Positions 22,688 through 22,893 of a DNA stretch of 22,893 nt are shown piece after piece. The translations under genes and the position numbers were made by a program. Position 1 is the first letter of the stretch, and each line of letters begins with the position of its first letter. Origin of the DNA: Frankiales bacterium (GTDB lineage: Bacteria > Actinomycetota > Actinomycetes > Mycobacteriales > SCTD01); assembly GCA_025966295.1 (NCBI GenBank), contig JAOPVD010000059.1, positions 1 through 22,893 of the forward strand, written 5' to 3'. The notes under the pieces were generated by a model that was given only the letters and a program-made list of their open reading frames with translations, did not search any database and was not told where the DNA came from.

Positions 22688-22893
22688 ATGACCATCATCA
22701 GCCGCGCCGTGACGACCACCGCTGTGCTGGGCCTCACCGCGCTCACCCTGCCCCTCGGAGCCTCGCCCGCCGCGGCTGACCCGCTCCCGGCGCCGGGATC
22801 GCTGCTGCAGGGCCTACCGCCGCTCCCGGCGCTGCCGCTGCCGCCGCTCCCGCAGCTCCCGCCGCTGCCACCGCTGCCCTTCCCGCTGCCGGG
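22688..22893 (+). CDS. Secreted Pro/Leu-rich protein (partial, 3' end outside window)
   Basis: The frame runs from ATG 22688 to the right edge with 68 visible residues. GGAGG at 22674-22678 lies 9 bases upstream. The signal peptide has a hydrophobic core (VLGLTALTLPLG) and a likely cleavage after SPAAA (residue 30). The mature part seen so far is a low-complexity series of LPPLP, ALPLP and QLPPLP units. I do not recognise a family. The proline-rich start may be a wall-spanning linker to a later domain that cannot be seen. Divergent from the methyltransferase across 132 bases. Confidence 0.7.
   Translation, partial: MTIISRAVTTTAVLGLTALTLPLGASPAAADPLPAPGSLLQGLPPLPALPLPPLPQLPPLPPLPFPLP
22814..22891 (+). 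repeat. PLP/LPPLP-coding low-complexity repeat
   Basis: Near-repeats of CCGCTCCC and CCGCTGCC code for alternating Leu and Pro from residue 43 of the secreted protein to the window edge. Extent beyond the edge is unknown. Confidence 0.65.

Overview
The window comes from the chromosome of a high-GC actinobacterium. Base composition is strongly GC-rich with G/C in most third codon positions, GTG starts are common, and genes are tightly packed. Typical actinobacterial families are present: an Lrp/AsnC regulator of the short actinobacterial type, a DrrA/DrrB-like ABC exporter, and an L,D-transpeptidase lipoprotein. The genus cannot be fixed from sequence reading alone. I see no tRNA, rRNA, CRISPR array, insertion sequence or phage gene, and no stretch over 300 bases lacks a gene.

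Region 1 (1-4106). A minus-strand pair encodes a secreted endoglycoceramidase-like GH5 hydrolase followed by an acetoacetate-decarboxylase-family protein that runs off the left edge. Divergent from it is a plus-strand operon (ABC ATPase, ABC-2 permease, TetR regulator) joined by 4-base stop/start overlaps. The 71-bp divergent region holds a perfect 8-bp inverted repeat (2043-2068) lying over a promoter-like element that would give a leaderless ATPase mRNA. It is a good candidate TetR operator.

Region 2 (4243-5217). One lipoprotein L,D-transpeptidase with a peptidoglycan-binding domain and Pro/Thr/Ala-rich segments at both ends. Its 3' end overlaps the convergent aldehyde dehydrogenase gene.

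Region 3 (5195-12680). A divergent polyamine/omega-amine catabolic cluster. On the minus strand are an APC permease, a class III aminotransferase and a gamma-aminobutyraldehyde-dehydrogenase-like enzyme. On the plus strand are an Lrp/AsnC regulator, a second class III aminotransferase and a DAO-family FAD oxidoreductase. The likely scheme is uptake of putrescine or a similar amine, removal of the terminal amine by transamination or oxidation, and oxidation of the aldehyde to GABA or an equivalent acid.

Region 4 (12748-15150). A DrrAB-like ABC exporter pair followed by a YhhN-family (lysoplasmalogenase-like) membrane protein.

Region 5 (15147-21832, minus strand). A three-gene operon: a CusA/CzcA-like RND transporter, a 144-residue lipoprotein resembling only the C-terminal part of an RND periplasmic adaptor, and a second, more canonical CusA/CzcA-like RND transporter. 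This is the most unusual system here: tandem RND pumps with a minimal adaptor in a presumably monoderm host. Upstream is a SAM methyltransferase. Divergent from that, at the right edge, begins a secreted Pro/Leu-rich protein cut off by the window.
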